Below are positions 10,110-20,355 of a stretch of 64,000 bases of DNA, one piece after another. Every line of letters starts with the position of its first letter. The stretch's first letter is position 1. The stretch comes from Bacillus ndiopicus (lineage in GTDB: Bacteria > Bacillota > Bacilli > Bacillales_A > Planococcaceae): positions 1 to 64,000 of the forward strand of contig NZ_HG964411.1 in assembly GCF_000612805.1 (NCBI RefSeq), in the 5' to 3' direction. The position numbers were made by a program, and so were the translations under genes. The notes beneath the pieces are model-generated. The model was not told the DNA's origin and searched no databases. It saw only the letters and a list, made by a program, of their open reading frames with translations.

Positions 10110-11039
10110 TTAATCTTCAAATTGATACAGTGGTGTTGATAAATAGCGTTCGCCGTTCGATGGCACAACCGCTAATACGTTTGCTCCAGCACCTAGACGT
10201 TTTGCTGTTTCAATTGCTGCATGAATCGCTGCACCAGAGGAGATACCGCATAAAATACCTTCTTCGCGAGCTACTTTGCGAGCTACTTCAAATGCTGTTT
10301 CGTTTTCAACAGTGAATACCGAGCTATAAACCTCTGTGTTTAGAACTTTTGGTACAAAGCCTGCACCGATACCTTGGATTTTGTGTGGACCTGGGCTACC
10401 GCCAGAAAGCACTGGTGAATCCTTTGGCTCTACTGCAATAATTTCGATTTCTGGATATTTCTCTTTTAGTACTTCACCTGCACCTGTAATTGTACCACCA
10501 GTACCGATACCCGCTACAAATGCATCAAGCTTTAAGCCTTCGAATGCTTCTACGATTTCAGGACCTGTTGTTAGACGGTGAATTTCAGCGTTCGCCGCAT
10601 TTTCAAATTGCTGCGGTAAGAAATAGCCATGCTCTTTCGATAAGCTGTCAGCCTTTGCAATCGCACCCTTCATTCCTTCTGGACCAGGTGTTAATACTAA
10701 TTCAGCTCCGTACGCACGAAGTAAATTACGGCGCTCTAAGCTCATTGTTTCAGGCATTACTAAAATTGCTTTATAGCCCTTTGCCGCTGCAATCATTGCT
10801 AAGCCGATTCCTGTATTACCACTTGTTGGCTCAATAATTGTACCACCCGGCTGCAATGAACCATCCTTTTCAGCTGCTTCAATCATCGCTAAAGCAAGAC
10901 GATCCTTTACAGAGCTCCCTGGATTAAAGTATTCTAATTTTACATATACAGTACCTTCATTTTCACCTGTTGCATTATTTAATTTAACAATCGGCGTACG
11001 ACCCACTAAATCTGCAATCGAATTTGCTAATTTACTCAT
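10110..11039 (-). CDS. cysK: cysteine synthase (O-acetylserine sulfhydrylase)
   Basis: PLP enzyme that makes cysteine from O-acetylserine and sulfide. [11 protein letters not shown] near residues 35-45 carries the PLP lysine, [11 protein letters not shown] binds the substrate and phosphate, and [10 protein letters not shown] binds the PLP phosphate. The listed upstream ATG at 11048 directly abuts the GAGGGG ribosome binding site. The ATG at 11039 is 9 bases from it and gives the usual N-terminus [15 protein letters not shown] (309 residues). It is monocistronic: a promoter (11094-11123) lies upstream and a terminator downstream. B. subtilis cysK is controlled by CymR; I cannot confirm a CymR box here. 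Confidence 0.95.
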   Translation of the reverse strand: MSKLANSIADLVGRTPIVKLNNATGENEGTVYVKLEYFNPGSSVKDRLALAMIEAAEKDGSLQPGGTIIEPTSGNTGIGLAMIAAAKGYKAILVMPETMSLERRNLLRAYGAELVLTPGPEGMKGAIAKADSLSKEHGYFLPQQFENAANAEIHRLTTGPEIVEAFEGLKLDAFVAGIGTGGTITGAGEVLKEKYPEIEIIAVEPKDSPVLSGGSPGPHKIQGIGAGFVPKVLNTEVYSSVFTVENETAFEVARKVAREEGILCGISSGAAIHAAIETAKRLGAGANVLAVVPSNGERYLSTPLYQFED

Positions 11040-11093
11040 CACATTCATCCCCTCTATAATTCCTACTAAGTTTATAGACTTTACCTAATTCAC

Positions 11094-11123
11094 ATATTAC
11101 CAATTAAGTATAGAAGTTGTCAA
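11094..11123 (-). promoter_or_regulatory. cysK sigma-A promoter
   Basis: TTGACA (11118-11123), an 18-base spacer, then TAATAT (11094-11099) preceded by TGG, on the minus strand about 55 bases upstream of the cysK start. The -35 is a perfect match and the -10 matches at 4 of 6 positions. Confidence 0.65.
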
Positions 11124-11153
11124 CGCATTCATGATGTAATGCAAAAAATTTTT

Positions 11154-12125
11154 TTACACAAGGTGACAAGCAACGAAACGACCACTTTCAACCTCTTTAA
11201 ATTCAGGCACTTCTACTTTACAACGCTCTGTTGCAAATGGACAACGCGTATGAAATTTACAACCACTTGGAGGATTTGCAGGGTTTGGAATATCCCCCTT
11301 TAAAATGATGCGCTCGCGCTTTAATGTTGGGTCTGGTATTGGCACAGCCGATAAAAGAGCCTTCGTATATGGATGCAATGGATTGCTATAAAGCTGTTCA
11401 CGACTACCTAATTCCATCATTGTCCCTAAATACAGTACGCCGATGCGAGAGCATAGATGCTCCACTACACTTAAATCATGCGATATAAAAAGAAAAGTAA
11501 TATTTCTATCACGTTGTAATTTGCTGAATAAATTGATGATTTGTGCTTGAATGGAAACATCTAACGCTGATACAGGCTCATCTGCAACAATAAATTCTGG
11601 CTGCAAAATAATTGCCCGCGCAATGCCGATTCGTTGACGCTGACCACCGCTAAATTCATGTGGATAACGATTCATATGATATTCAGATAATCCGCAGATT
11701 TCTAATACTTCCTTTACTTTACTCGCTACTTCATGCTTTTCACATAGACCGTGATCTAGTAGCGCTTCCCCAATTGCATCACCAACTCGAATACGTGGGT
11801 TTAGCGAACTATATGGATCTTGGAAGATAAATTGTATTTTAGGGCGTAAATTGCGCATTTCTGCATTCGACAGCTTGTGCACATCTTTGCCATCAAATAG
11901 TACTTCTCCTTCAGTAATTGACTGAAGACGTAAAATGCTTTTACCAATTGTACTTTTACCACTACCTGACTCTCCTACAAGGCCAAATGTTTCACCACGA
12001 TGAATTTGAAAGCTAACATCATCTACCGCTTTCACTACACTCACATTGCGCTGAAATAGTCCACCCTTTTCACCAAAATATTTTTTTAAATTTTTCACTT
12101 CTATTAATGGCGCTTCATTCGTCAT
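11154..12125 (-). CDS. oppF: oligopeptide ABC transporter ATP-binding protein (OppF-type)
   Basis: One of two ATPases energising peptide uptake. It has Walker A GLVGESGSGKST near 51-62, signature SGGQRQR, Walker B FIVADEPVSALD and the C-terminal oligopeptide/dipeptide extension containing CKFHTRCPFA. Starting at the ATG at 12125 gives 323 residues, an ATGA overlap with the oppD stop and a GAGGTG site 8 bases upstream. A start 30 bases earlier lies deep inside oppD and lacks support. It is the last gene of the operon; dipeptide or nickel import is an alternative substrate assignment. Confidence 0.92.
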   Translation of the reverse strand: MTNEAPLIEVKNLKKYFGEKGGLFQRNVSVVKAVDDVSFQIHRGETFGLVGESGSGKSTIGKSILRLQSITEGEVLFDGKDVHKLSNAEMRNLRPKIQFIFQDPYSSLNPRIRVGDAIGEALLDHGLCEKHEVASKVKEVLEICGLSEYHMNRYPHEFSGGQRQRIGIARAIILQPEFIVADEPVSALDVSIQAQIINLFSKLQRDRNITFLFISHDLSVVEHLCSRIGVLYLGTMMELGSREQLYSNPLHPYTKALLSAVPIPDPTLKRERIILKGDIPNPANPPSGCKFHTRCPFATERCKVEVPEFKEVESGRFVACHLV

Positions 12126-13105
12126 ACTGTCGTCACCTCTTCGTATAACCAGCAAGCTACACGTTGCCCATTATCTAAATCATTGATTTTTGGCATTTGC
12201 TCCTTACAAATAGCCATACATTGCTCACAACGTTCACTAAAATAACAAGATGGTGTTAAAGTAGCTAAATTCGGAACTTGCCCTGCAATTGTATATAGCT
12301 CCTCTTGTCTTTGATTAATAACTGGTTTAGCCTTCAATAGCCCCTTCGTATACGGATGTTTCGGATTTTTGAAAAGCTCTACAACAGGACCTTCCTCAAT
12401 TACCTTCCCTGCGTACATAACAATGACATAGTCTGCTACCTCTGCAACTACTCCTAAATCATGTGTAATCAAGAGCATCGACATATCCCTTTGCTCTTTT
12501 AACGAACGAAGTAAATCTAAAATTTGTGCTTGAATCGTTACATCTAAGGCCGTTGTTGGCTCGTCAGCAATAAGTAAATTAGGGGAGCATGCTAAAGCGA
12601 TAGCAATCATAATACGCTGTAACATACCACCGCTTAATTGGTGAGGATAGCTATTAAAAATTTCCTCTGCGCGCCCGATACCAACAAGCTCGATTAACTC
12701 CAATGCTCGTTTTTTTGCTTCCTTTTTCGAAATCAGCTCATGCTCCATCAATGGCTCCATAATTTGACCACCGATTGTCAGTACAGGATTCAAGGAAGTC
12801 ATAGGCTCCTGAAAAATCATTGAAATATCGTTACCACGAAGCTGTCGTAGCTCGTGCTTTTTCAACTTCAACAAATCTTTTCCTTCAAACAAGATTTCGC
12901 CATTTTTAATGCCACCTGAACCCCCATCAATTAACCCCATAATGGACATAGCGACCGCGCTTTTTCCACAGCCTGATTCACCTACTAAACATACCGTTTG
13001 CCCTTTTGGGATGGAAAAGCTGACATCATCAACAGCCTTAATGACGCCACCATTCGTATAATATTGTGTTAATAGATTTTTAACATCTAATACCGTATTT
13101 CCCAT
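12122..13105 (-). CDS. oppD: oligopeptide ABC transporter ATP-binding protein (OppD-type)
   Basis: The partner ATPase of OppF, at the cytoplasmic face of the OppBC channel. It has Walker [15 protein letters not shown] near 38-51, signature LSGGMLQR, Walker [13 protein letters not shown] and a C-terminal extension with clustered cysteines ([14 protein letters not shown]). Those cysteines are arranged like the iron-sulfur or zinc site seen in many peptide importer ATPases. Its stop overlaps the oppF start by 4 bases and oppC ends 8 bases upstream, so it is translationally linked within the operon. Confidence 0.92.
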   Translation of the reverse strand: MGNTVLDVKNLLTQYYTNGGVIKAVDDVSFSIPKGQTVCLVGESGCGKSAVAMSIMGLIDGGSGGIKNGEILFEGKDLLKLKKHELRQLRGNDISMIFQEPMTSLNPVLTIGGQIMEPLMEHELISKKEAKKRALELIELVGIGRAEEIFNSYPHQLSGGMLQRIMIAIALACSPNLLIADEPTTALDVTIQAQILDLLRSLKEQRDMSMLLITHDLGVVAEVADYVIVMYAGKVIEEGPVVELFKNPKHPYTKGLLKAKPVINQRQEELYTIAGQVPNLATLTPSCYFSERCEQCMAICKEQMPKINDLDNGQRVACWLYEEVTTV

Positions 13106-13113
13106 AGCAGTCT

Positions 13114-14034
13114 CTACCTCCTTCTCATATTTGGATCAATCGCGTCGCGTAGTCCATCTCCTAATAAATTGATACTAATAACTGTTAAAAATATGGCTAA
13201 GCCAGGTGGAACCCATAACCAAGGTCTTTTTTGGAAATCAAGAAGTGAATTAGCCGAAGTAATCATATTTCCCCATGATGCATCTGGTGGCACAACACCT
13301 AATCCAAAGAAGCTTAATGTCGATTCACTCAAGATTGCTCCACCGACACTTAATGTGCCTGACACAATTAACAATGGTATAATGTTCGGCAATAAATGCT
13401 TGAACAACTTCCGTGTATCTCGCAAACCAAGCGCTTCTGTAGCTTGCATAAATTGACGTTCACTCAAGCTTAAAATCTGACTACGTACAAGTCGCGCTAA
13501 GCCAGGCCAGCCAACAATACTTAACATTAGCATCACGATATAAATTCGATACTCAGTTGGCACTTTCCACTCCGATAAAATCGCCGCCATAATGAATAAT
13601 AGTGGCAATCCAGGCAAAGTCATTAAAACATCCGCAATTCTCATAATTATTTGATCGACAATACCACGATAAAATCCTGAAATAATGCCTAAGACGCCTC
13701 CGATTACAACCGACATTACCATCGCACCTAATCCTACTAATAAAGAAATACGTCCAGCTAGCATTAAACGCGTTAATACGTCGCGTCCTAATTTATCTGT
13801 TCCTAACCAATGTTGCGCACTTGGCGATTGATTTATATTCGTTGGATCGACCCCTAAATTTACATATGGCGAAAAAAAGGGGCCAATAAAAGAAAATAAA
13901 ATAATAAATATTAAAAATGCCAAACCAATAAGGGACATTTTATTTTGTAAAAAACGCCTTGCTATTTGTCGCCATAACGAAGACGACCTAGGTAACTTTT
14001 TATTTTTCTCCAGCGTTACAGCACTACTCTCCAC
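13114..14034 (-). CDS. oppC: oligopeptide ABC transporter permease (OppC-type)
   Basis: Inner permease subunit. The 306-residue protein has an N-terminal cytoplasmic tail (about 35 residues, Lys/Arg-rich) and a first transmembrane helix near 36-55. A periplasm-equivalent domain with HWLGTDKLGRDVLTR follows, then five more helices with the ABC permease loop EALGLRDTRKLFKHLLPN that contacts the ATPases. It pairs with OppB encoded immediately upstream. Confidence 0.93.
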   Translation of the reverse strand: MESSAVTLEKNKKLPRSSSLWRQIARRFLQNKMSLIGLAFLIFIILFSFIGPFFSPYVNLGVDPTNINQSPSAQHWLGTDKLGRDVLTRLMLAGRISLLVGLGAMVMSVVIGGVLGIISGFYRGIVDQIIMRIADVLMTLPGLPLLFIMAAILSEWKVPTEYRIYIVMLMLSIVGWPGLARLVRSQILSLSERQFMQATEALGLRDTRKLFKHLLPNIIPLLIVSGTLSVGGAILSESTLSFFGLGVVPPDASWGNMITSANSLLDFQKRPWLWVPPGLAIFLTVISINLLGDGLRDAIDPNMRRR

Positions 14035-14061
14035 AATTTCAACTCCTCGTTTGAATTACTG

Positions 14062-15021
14062 TTATTTTTTCACTCGCACTCGTGGGTCAGCAATCCCATA
14101 CAAAATATCCGCCAATAAATTACTTAATACAGTTAACACTGCGATAAACATTGTGAAGCCCATAAGCAGTGGATAATCGCGTACTGAGAATGCTTGCATA
14201 TAAATAGCGCCGATTCCAGGCCAATTAAAGATTTGCTCCGTAATAATTGCGCCACCAAATAATGCAGGCAATTCAAAACTAAATAATGTTATAGCTGGTA
14301 ATAATGCATTGCGTAAGCCATGCTTGAAAATAACAACTCGCTCTTTCAATCCTTTCGCACGAGCAGTGCGCATAAAGTCTTGCTTAATAACTTCTAGCAT
14401 ATTTGTTCTGAAGTAACGTGTTAAACCACCTATGCCAAGCATCGTTAACACAAGCACTGGCAAAATCATATGTTCAGCAACATCTTTTACGTATTCCCAG
14501 CCAGTAAAATTACTACCCGTGGAAATCATGCCCCCTGCTGGTAGCCACCCTAAATCTACTGCAAATATTTTAATAATCACTAGCCCTAAGAAAAATGAAG
14601 GTGTTGCCATTGCAGCAAATACGATAATCGTTATAAATGTATCCCATATTGAATATTGTCGAATCGCCGATACAATTCCGACTAAAATAGCGATGAACCA
14701 CGTTAAAATTAACGATGCTAACGCTACGATAAATGAACTCCATATGTAATTCCCAATTACTTCACCAACTGGCAATTGGAACTGTAGCGAATAGCCTAAA
14801 TCGCCTTTTAATAAATTTTTTAGCCAAATAAAATAACGGATGACAACAGGCTCATTATAACCATGTAATTCGTACAATTCCGCCTTTCGTTCAGCCGTTA
14901 AATTTTGATCTGCATCAATGAAATTCCCTGGCACTAAGGAATATAAAAAGAAAATTAATATTGATGCACCAAATAATGTTGGAATCATATAAAAAAGCCT
15001 CTTCACAACATAGCCTTTCAT
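14062..15021 (-). CDS. oppB: oligopeptide ABC transporter permease (OppB-type)
   Basis: Second permease subunit, about 319 residues and six membrane helices. The first helix is near 10-30 and the EAA-type loop RTARAKGLKERVVIFKHGL is near 215-233. I start it at 15021, where AGAGG lies about 9 bases upstream and the product begins MKGYVVKRLFYM, the usual OppB opening. An upstream ATG at 15111 would add 30 residues unlike the family, running through the inter-gene hairpin. That hairpin separates it from the binding-protein gene and probably lowers its expression. Confidence 0.92.
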   Translation of the reverse strand: MKGYVVKRLFYMIPTLFGASILIFFLYSLVPGNFIDADQNLTAERKAELYELHGYNEPVVIRYFIWLKNLLKGDLGYSLQFQLPVGEVIGNYIWSSFIVALASLILTWFIAILVGIVSAIRQYSIWDTFITIIVFAAMATPSFFLGLVIIKIFAVDLGWLPAGGMISTGSNFTGWEYVKDVAEHMILPVLVLTMLGIGGLTRYFRTNMLEVIKQDFMRTARAKGLKERVVIFKHGLRNALLPAITLFSFELPALFGGAIITEQIFNWPGIGAIYMQAFSVRDYPLLMGFTMFIAVLTVLSNLLADILYGIADPRVRVKK

Positions 15022-15094
15022 CAACTCATTCCTCTCTGCTTTATATTTTATCCCACATAAACGGGCAGTAAGAACGCAATAGACAAACTGAAAG

Positions 15095-15192
15095 AAAAAA
15101 TCCGCCTCCACTTATTCAGAAAATTAAACTGATAGACCACCTTTAAATAGGAGAGCTATATAGTTTCTTTCCGACAAGTAAAGCGGATTTTT
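15095..15192 (-). terminator. attenuator-like hairpin between oppA and oppB
   Basis: On the minus strand AAAAATCCGC (15183-15192) pairs with GCGGATTTTT (15096-15105), enclosing smaller stems including TCAG/CTGA, and ends in a T run. Placed right after the binding-protein gene, it probably reduces read-through so that oppA is made in excess. That arrangement is common in ABC importers. Confidence 0.6.
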
Positions 15193-15216
15193 CAATGCTT
15201 TTACGAATTCAGTTTT

Positions 15217-16947
15217 TTATTCCGCTAATCGTAAATTGCGTAAGCTACTTGCAATACCACGGTAACCATTTGGCGTAAAGCCTTCAATACGCGCATTAGC
15301 ACCGCTTAACACTTTTGTATAGCCCATATAAATCACTGGTGGATTTTCGTCTAACGCTTTGTATAATTCATGGAATGCAGCTGTACGTTCTGCAATATCA
15401 TTTGTTGCAACTGTTGCATCAATTAGTGCATCAATCTCTTCATTACCAAAGCCCTTAAACGTTGAATTAGTGCTCTTTGTGTGGAAGCTTTCAACACCAT
15501 TATATGGATCTGGTAGCATTGGTGTTGAGAAGGAAGCTAAATCATGGTCACCTTTATCAACACGTGCTAATAATGCATTAAAATCCATTTGCTCGACTTG
15601 TAAATCGATACCGATTTCTTTATAGTTTTCCTTCGCAATCGGGATTAACGTATCACCTAAACCGCCTGCTGTTGTGAAGTAATATACAGTTAATTTTTTA
15701 CCATCTTTTTCACGAATACCATCTGTACCAAGAACCCAACCTGCCTCCTCTAATAAAGCCTTTGCTTTTTCTGGATCATAAGCAGTTGAACCTACATCTG
15801 CAGTATACGCCCAAGAAGTCGGTGACACAGGAACGTTTGCTACTTGTGCAAACCCTTGATAGAATGTGCTAATAATTGTTTGACGGTCTAAGCCTAATGA
15901 AAATGCTTGACGCACTTTTGGATCTTTAAATACTTCTTTCTCGTGGTTAAATGCCATATAGCTATATGCAGAAGATGTATAAATATTAATATCTGCAAAA
16001 CCTAATGCTTGTAAAAATTCAAAATTATCTTGGTTCGCTGCTAATGCACTATAATCTAGCTCACCAGTTTGGAAAAATTGCTGAGCATCACCAACAGTCG
16101 TTTTATAAATAAAGCCTTTTGCCTTTGGTGCGCCACCATAATAATATTCGTTCGCTTCATAACGAATTTCTTGCCCTGGTAAATAAGCGACAAAGCGATA
16201 CGGCCCTGCCCCAATTGGCTTTTGATGTAATGGTGTTAAGTAATCTAAATTACCTTTTACATAGCCATTGCCATAGTAATCTTTTTTCAGGACTGAGCCT
16301 CCTAGTAATCGTAAAGTACGTGCATTTACTTTATCTGTTGCGATTTCAATTGTACGTTCATCAATTACTTTAATACCAGAAACGCTCGCTGCATCACCAT
16401 TTTTATAGTCTAATCCACCAACGATGCTTGCCTCTGTAATATCTGTATTTCCTGCATAGGCTGGATCATGTAATAATGTCAACGTAAATTCGATATCTGC
16501 CGCTGTTAATGGCGTGCCATCGTCAAATTTTAACCCTTCTCGCAAAGTAAATGTGTATACTAAGCCATCTTGCGAAATATCCCACTTCTCTGCTAAACCT
16601 GCTACTGTTTCACCTTTTTCATTAATATCTACTAAAGGCTCAAACATAACAGATTGTACATTTCCATCATAACCACTTGTATTGAAATAAGGAGTAAACA
16701 CACCGCCAGGCTCTTGCAAGCCTACAACAACTGTATCGCCACGTTTAACAGCAATTTCCGGAGAAGCCGCTGGATTTTCCGCTGGAATAAATGCATCTTC
16801 AACTATAATTTTTTGTACGCCATCTGATTGCCCTGCCGCAACATTTTGCTCATTCGTATTAGTAGCCGAATCCCCTCCGCCACATGCTACAAGCAATGCA
16901 CTCAGACCAATAATCCCTACTGCACTAACAAACTTTTTCAAAGTCAT
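15217..16947 (-). CDS. oppA: oligopeptide-binding lipoprotein (OppA-type, SBP family 5)
   Basis: Extracellular substrate-binding component of the importer, 576 residues. The signal peptide ends in a lipobox LLVAC (Cys near 22), followed by a Gly/Ser/Asn-rich linker. Family-5 binding-protein features include LAEKWDISQDGLVYTFTLRE near 122-141 and FDDGTPLTAADIEFTL near 146-161. The cognate peptide, dipeptide or metal ligand cannot be read from the sequence. It is the first gene of the opp operon, downstream of a structured intergenic element (17079-17222). Confidence 0.93.
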   Translation of the reverse strand: MTLKKFVSAVGIIGLSALLVACGGGDSATNTNEQNVAAGQSDGVQKIIVEDAFIPAENPAASPEIAVKRGDTVVVGLQEPGGVFTPYFNTSGYDGNVQSVMFEPLVDINEKGETVAGLAEKWDISQDGLVYTFTLREGLKFDDGTPLTAADIEFTLTLLHDPAYAGNTDITEASIVGGLDYKNGDAASVSGIKVIDERTIEIATDKVNARTLRLLGGSVLKKDYYGNGYVKGNLDYLTPLHQKPIGAGPYRFVAYLPGQEIRYEANEYYYGGAPKAKGFIYKTTVGDAQQFFQTGELDYSALAANQDNFEFLQALGFADINIYTSSAYSYMAFNHEKEVFKDPKVRQAFSLGLDRQTIISTFYQGFAQVANVPVSPTSWAYTADVGSTAYDPEKAKALLEEAGWVLGTDGIREKDGKKLTVYYFTTAGGLGDTLIPIAKENYKEIGIDLQVEQMDFNALLARVDKGDHDLASFSTPMLPDPYNGVESFHTKSTNSTFKGFGNEEIDALIDATVATNDIAERTAAFHELYKALDENPPVIYMGYTKVLSGANARIEGFTPNGYRGIASSLRNLRLAE

Positions 16948-17078
16948 AAAACTTTACCTACTTTCTAATTTTATTTAACTTATAAATTTACTTGGTTTAA
17001 TGCGTAAAAAAATAATAACTTTCTATGTATATTGCTGAAATTGAGGTTCGCGAATCAATTTTCAATAAAGTGAACCTT

Positions 17079-17222
17079 CAATCAGAGGGGGGTTTTCCTC
17101 ATCCTCCTCTGATTGGTAGTTTCACCAATCGGGTTTTTACAGGCTGTTTGATTCTCCACTTAAACATCCCGATTTTATCTGCTGTTTTACAGTGGGGGTC
17201 TTACAGTCTGTTAATACGGGAT
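17079..17222. repeat. structured intergenic element upstream of oppA
   Basis: The block contains a perfect 10-base hairpin (CAATCAGAGG 17079-17088 with CCTCTGATTG 17106-17115). A second hairpin (GATTGGT 17111-17117 with ACCAATC 17124-17130) shares GATTG with it, so the two exclude each other. ATCCCG (17166-17171) pairs at distance with CGGGAT (17217-17222). It may be a remnant of a mobile element or a regulatory RNA. I could not match it to a named riboswitch. Confidence 0.5.
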
Positions 17223-17335
17223 AAAACTATTATATTAATCAATCCTTATAAAATCAATAGGAATTATAAAATTTTTAAAAATTAATGCTTAATAAGTAAA
17301 TTCAACACTAATACAACCAAAATTCCCCCTAAAGG

Positions 17336-17389
17336 AAAAAAGAGATATAGGAAAGGGACTTGAAATTCCGCCTTCCTATACCTCTTTTT
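17336..17389 (-). terminator. terminator after the foldase gene (bidirectional shape)
   Basis: A long stem: AAAAAGAGGTATAGGAA on the minus strand pairs with TTCCTATATCTCTTTTT, with one mismatch, and T runs follow on both strands. It lies about 75 bases past the stop of the foldase gene. Confidence 0.85.
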
Positions 17390-17463
17390 ATTTTATCCTG
17401 TAGCAATTTAGATGAACAGGCTTAGTGGTTGTTAAAGAAAACTCCACCAGACTGCCATTCACT

Positions 17464-18420
17464 TTATTTCGCTTCCCCATAAAACCAATCTACTTTATAG
17501 TCTGCCCAGAAAATTTCTGGCGTAATGCTAGCAGATAATTGCTCTACTGCTAATACACGCTTAATATGCTCAGCCACTTCTTCATATGTAAAAGATTGAC
17601 CTTCTTTAATTTCACTAACATGTAAAACGGCATAGCGACCATCACCTAAAACGATAGCATCGCTTGTCGCACCTTTTTCTAGCTTTGCTACAGCTTTCAG
17701 TATAGCTGAATCGATATTAGCTTGCTGCTCCGTAATAAAGCCAATATCGCCACCTAAGCTGGCTGACGGAGTATCGATAGAGCGCTCTCTGGCTAACACA
17801 GGAAATTCCGAGCCGTTTTCCAATTCTTGTAGAACGCTATCAATATTTTCTTTAGAATCCGCTACAATCATACTCGTTCTATACGATGTAGGTATATTAT
17901 AAAGCGATTGATTATCTTTATAAAAGTTTTCAACCGCTTCATCCGTAATAATAATGTCCTTCGCCAATACCTTTTCTAAAATTAACTGCGTTCGAATTTT
18001 TTGACGCAATTCCTTGTCAGATAGACTTTGGAATGTTTGGTCTGTCGTATCTTGTGCAGAACGCATTAAGGCTAGCTCCAAATCAATTTCTTCATCGGAC
18101 ACGCTAATTTTATGCTGCTTTGCTGCCTTATCCATTACAGCTTCATTGACTAAGCCTTGTAAAGTTTCTTTACCGTACATGCTCTCCATTTTAGCAAGCC
18201 ATTGCTGACGTGTAATATTATCTCCATCAATCGTTGCAACGACCTCATCATTATTCGACTTGTCTTTCGATGGCAAGAGCCACATAATAAACCAAAATAA
18301 ATTTCCTGCTAGTAAAATTGCAAGTACCATTAATGCTGGTTTTGTTTTTAAACGACGTTGTGAAAGAGGCGTTTTTATTGGTGTAGTTGGTGTTGTGCGA
18401 ATATTACGCGTTGATTTCAT
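17464..18420 (-). CDS. yacD: peptidyl-prolyl isomerase-type foldase (YacD/PrsA-like)
   Basis: Membrane-anchored extracellular folding factor. After a basic cytoplasmic tail there is one membrane helix near residues 29-47 ([20 protein letters not shown]). A SurA/PrsA N-terminal domain follows, then a parvulin-type rotamase region around 175-265 containing [14 protein letters not shown]. There is no lipobox, so it is a type II membrane protein, unlike PrsA itself. The start at 18420 has GGAAGG 8 bases upstream and overlaps the hslO stop by 17 bases. Position between hslO and cysK matches yacD of B. subtilis. Confidence 0.85.
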   Translation of the reverse strand: MKSTRNIRTTPTTPIKTPLSQRRLKTKPALMVLAILLAGNLFWFIMWLLPSKDKSNNDEVVATIDGDNITRQQWLAKMESMYGKETLQGLVNEAVMDKAAKQHKISVSDEEIDLELALMRSAQDTTDQTFQSLSDKELRQKIRTQLILEKVLAKDIIITDEAVENFYKDNQSLYNIPTSYRTSMIVADSKENIDSVLQELENGSEFPVLARERSIDTPSASLGGDIGFITEQQANIDSAILKAVAKLEKGATSDAIVLGDGRYAVLHVSEIKEGQSFTYEEVAEHIKRVLAVEQLSASITPEIFWADYKVDWFYGEAK

Positions 18421-19288
18421 TAATGAAGCCTTCCAATTCATCTTGGCTAAAATTATATGTTTCTAAACAAAAATGACATTGTGCCTCCGCTTTGCCATCT
18501 TCGTCAATCATCTCTTGAATTTCCGCTTCACCTAAACCAAGAATTGCTGCACCAAAACGCTCTTTTGAACATTGACATTTAAATTGCACAGGCATTGAGC
18601 TTAATATTTGAATATTGCCTTTTTCTCCCAGTACCGCTTCTAAAATTTGCTCTGGCGTGTAGCCCTTTTCAATCATTTTTGATACTGGTTCAATCGATGC
18701 TAGCTGCGCTTCGATCGCATCAATTGTTTCTTCTTCACAACCTGGCATTAGCTGTAAAATAAAGCCGCCAGCTGCTAAAATTGTGTTATCTGGATTTACC
18801 AAGACGCCCAGTCCTACAGATGAAGGCACTTGTTCACTTGTCGCAAAATAGTAAGTGAAATCCTCAGCAATTTCTCCCGATACAATTGGTGTTTGACCTG
18901 AGAACATATCACGAAGCCCTAAATCTTTTACTACTGTAAGTGCACCTTCTGTTCCTACCGCACGGCGCACATCTAATTTTCCTTGCTCATTTAAATCAAA
19001 GTGCACTTGTCCGTTCGTTACGTAACCGCGCACATCACCGTTCGCATCTGCATCAATAATCATCGGTCCAATAGGTCCATTACCTTCAATTTTCACTGTT
19101 AGCTTATCATCGCCCTTTAACATAGCGCCCATCATAGCTGCAGCTGTCATTGATCGACCAAGAGCCGCTGAAGCTGTTGGCCATGTGTTGTGGCGACGTT
19201 GAGCTTCTCCTACCGTTTCTGTCGTACGTACTGCAAATGCACGCACTTGTCCATTAAAGCCAATTGCTCTTACTAAATAATCATTCAT
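18404..19288 (-). CDS. hslO: Hsp33 redox-regulated chaperone
   Basis: Holding chaperone activated by oxidation of a zinc-bound cysteine cluster. The 294 residues fit the family. The C-terminal redox switch is visible as KCQCSKERF and AQCHFCLE (CxC then CxxC, near residues 241-275). The N-terminal domain carries [11 protein letters not shown] and [17 protein letters not shown] strings. coaX ends 18 bases upstream, consistent with a coaX-hslO-yacD unit as in B. subtilis. Confidence 0.95.
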   Translation of the reverse strand: MNDYLVRAIGFNGQVRAFAVRTTETVGEAQRRHNTWPTASAALGRSMTAAAMMGAMLKGDDKLTVKIEGNGPIGPMIIDADANGDVRGYVTNGQVHFDLNEQGKLDVRRAVGTEGALTVVKDLGLRDMFSGQTPIVSGEIAEDFTYYFATSEQVPSSVGLGVLVNPDNTILAAGGFILQLMPGCEEETIDAIEAQLASIEPVSKMIEKGYTPEQILEAVLGEKGNIQILSSMPVQFKCQCSKERFGAAILGLGEAEIQEMIDEDGKAEAQCHFCLETYNFSQDELEGFINEINA

Positions 19289-19306
19289 GTTAAATCCTCT
19301 TTCCTT

Positions 19307-20074
19307 TTAGTTTCGTTGATATACAATATAAAGTCCCTTTAAAGTTAGAAACGGGTCCACAATATCAATTATTTGCGTTTCATTTGCAATTAATTCTGCG
19401 AAACCTCCCGTTGCAATAACTAAAGGCTCTTCTTTACTCTGCTGCTTCATACGACTAACAATACCTTCTACTTGGCCAATGAAGCCATAAACAATACCTG
19501 CCTGCATTGCTGCAACCGTATTTTTGCCAACAATTTGTGAAGGACGTGCAATTTCAATCCTCGGTAGCTTTGAGGCACGCGTGTATAAAGCCTCTGTCGA
19601 AATCGCAATACCTGGTGCAATCGCTCCACCCATATAGTCACCATTTTCATTTAAATAACAATATGTGTTAGCAGTGCCAAAGTCCACAATAATTAATGGG
19701 CGACCTGTGCCATATTCCGCTAAAGCAGCTACAGCGTTGACTATGCGATCTGCCCCAACCTCACGGGGATTTTCATATTTTATATTTAATCCTGTTTTTA
19801 TTCCGGGTCCAACAATAAGTGGCTTAATACGGAAATATTTTTCACACATTCTTTGCAAGGCAAACATAATTGGCGGTACAACTGAGGATATAATAATTCC
19901 TTCTATTTGTTCAAATGAAATGCCTTCATGAGAAAAAAATGCTTTCAACTGCATCGCATATTCATCTTCCGTCTTGCTGCGCTCTGTTACGATGCGCCAA
20001 TTATGCAGAAGCTGATGATTATCATATATACCAAAAATAATATTCGTATTGCCCGCATCCATTACTAAAATCAT
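19307..20074 (-). CDS. coaX: type III pantothenate kinase
   Basis: Phosphorylates pantothenate, the first step of coenzyme A synthesis. The 255-residue ASKHA-fold protein begins [18 protein letters not shown] (phosphate-binding Asp near 6). It has [16 protein letters not shown] near 106-121, [14 protein letters not shown] near 127-140 and GGAIAPGI, which together define type III. The C-terminal half has ATGGFA. Since ftsH upstream ends in a strong terminator, coaX must have its own promoter in the 280-base gap; I did not identify it. Confidence 0.95.
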   Translation of the reverse strand: MILVMDAGNTNIIFGIYDNHQLLHNWRIVTERSKTEDEYAMQLKAFFSHEGISFEQIEGIIISSVVPPIMFALQRMCEKYFRIKPLIVGPGIKTGLNIKYENPREVGADRIVNAVAALAEYGTGRPLIIVDFGTANTYCYLNENGDYMGGAIAPGIAISTEALYTRASKLPRIEIARPSQIVGKNTVAAMQAGIVYGFIGQVEGIVSRMKQQSKEEPLVIATGGFAELIANETQIIDIVDPFLTLKGLYIVYQRN

Positions 20075-20317
20075 CTACACGACACCTACCAGCCCATTTT
20101 CATTTTTACATAAAATCATACCATATCAAAGCAAAAACATATGCTATTTTGTCTAGTATTTTTGGTTTCAACACCATAACTCAGCATTGATTTAACAAAT
20201 AGCATGGCGTTGCACCATTTATTCGTATAAGAGGCAAAAGATTTGTTTTTTAACCTAGTAGTCATTTTAAAGTGATGAATTTCTCTGGAATTCATCATAC
20301 CTCCCCAAAATATAAAA

Positions 20318-20348
20318 AGCTGATGGGAAATTAAATTTCCCATCAGCT
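20318..20348 (-). terminator. ftsH terminator
   Basis: A perfect stem, AGCTGATGGGAAATT paired with its complement around a minimal loop. On the minus strand it is followed by TTTTTATATTTT. It lies 8 bases past the ftsH stop. Confidence 0.92.
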
Positions 20349-20355
20349 CATTTTA

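Noticed and set aside
17025..17285. 86-codon plus-strand frame upstream of oppA
   Set aside because: No ribosome binding site and it runs through the hairpins of the structured element.
20116..20343. 75-codon minus-strand frame between ftsH and coaX
   Set aside because: It starts inside the ftsH terminator. An internal ATG has a GGGGAGG before it but with poor spacing, and the product resembles nothing known.
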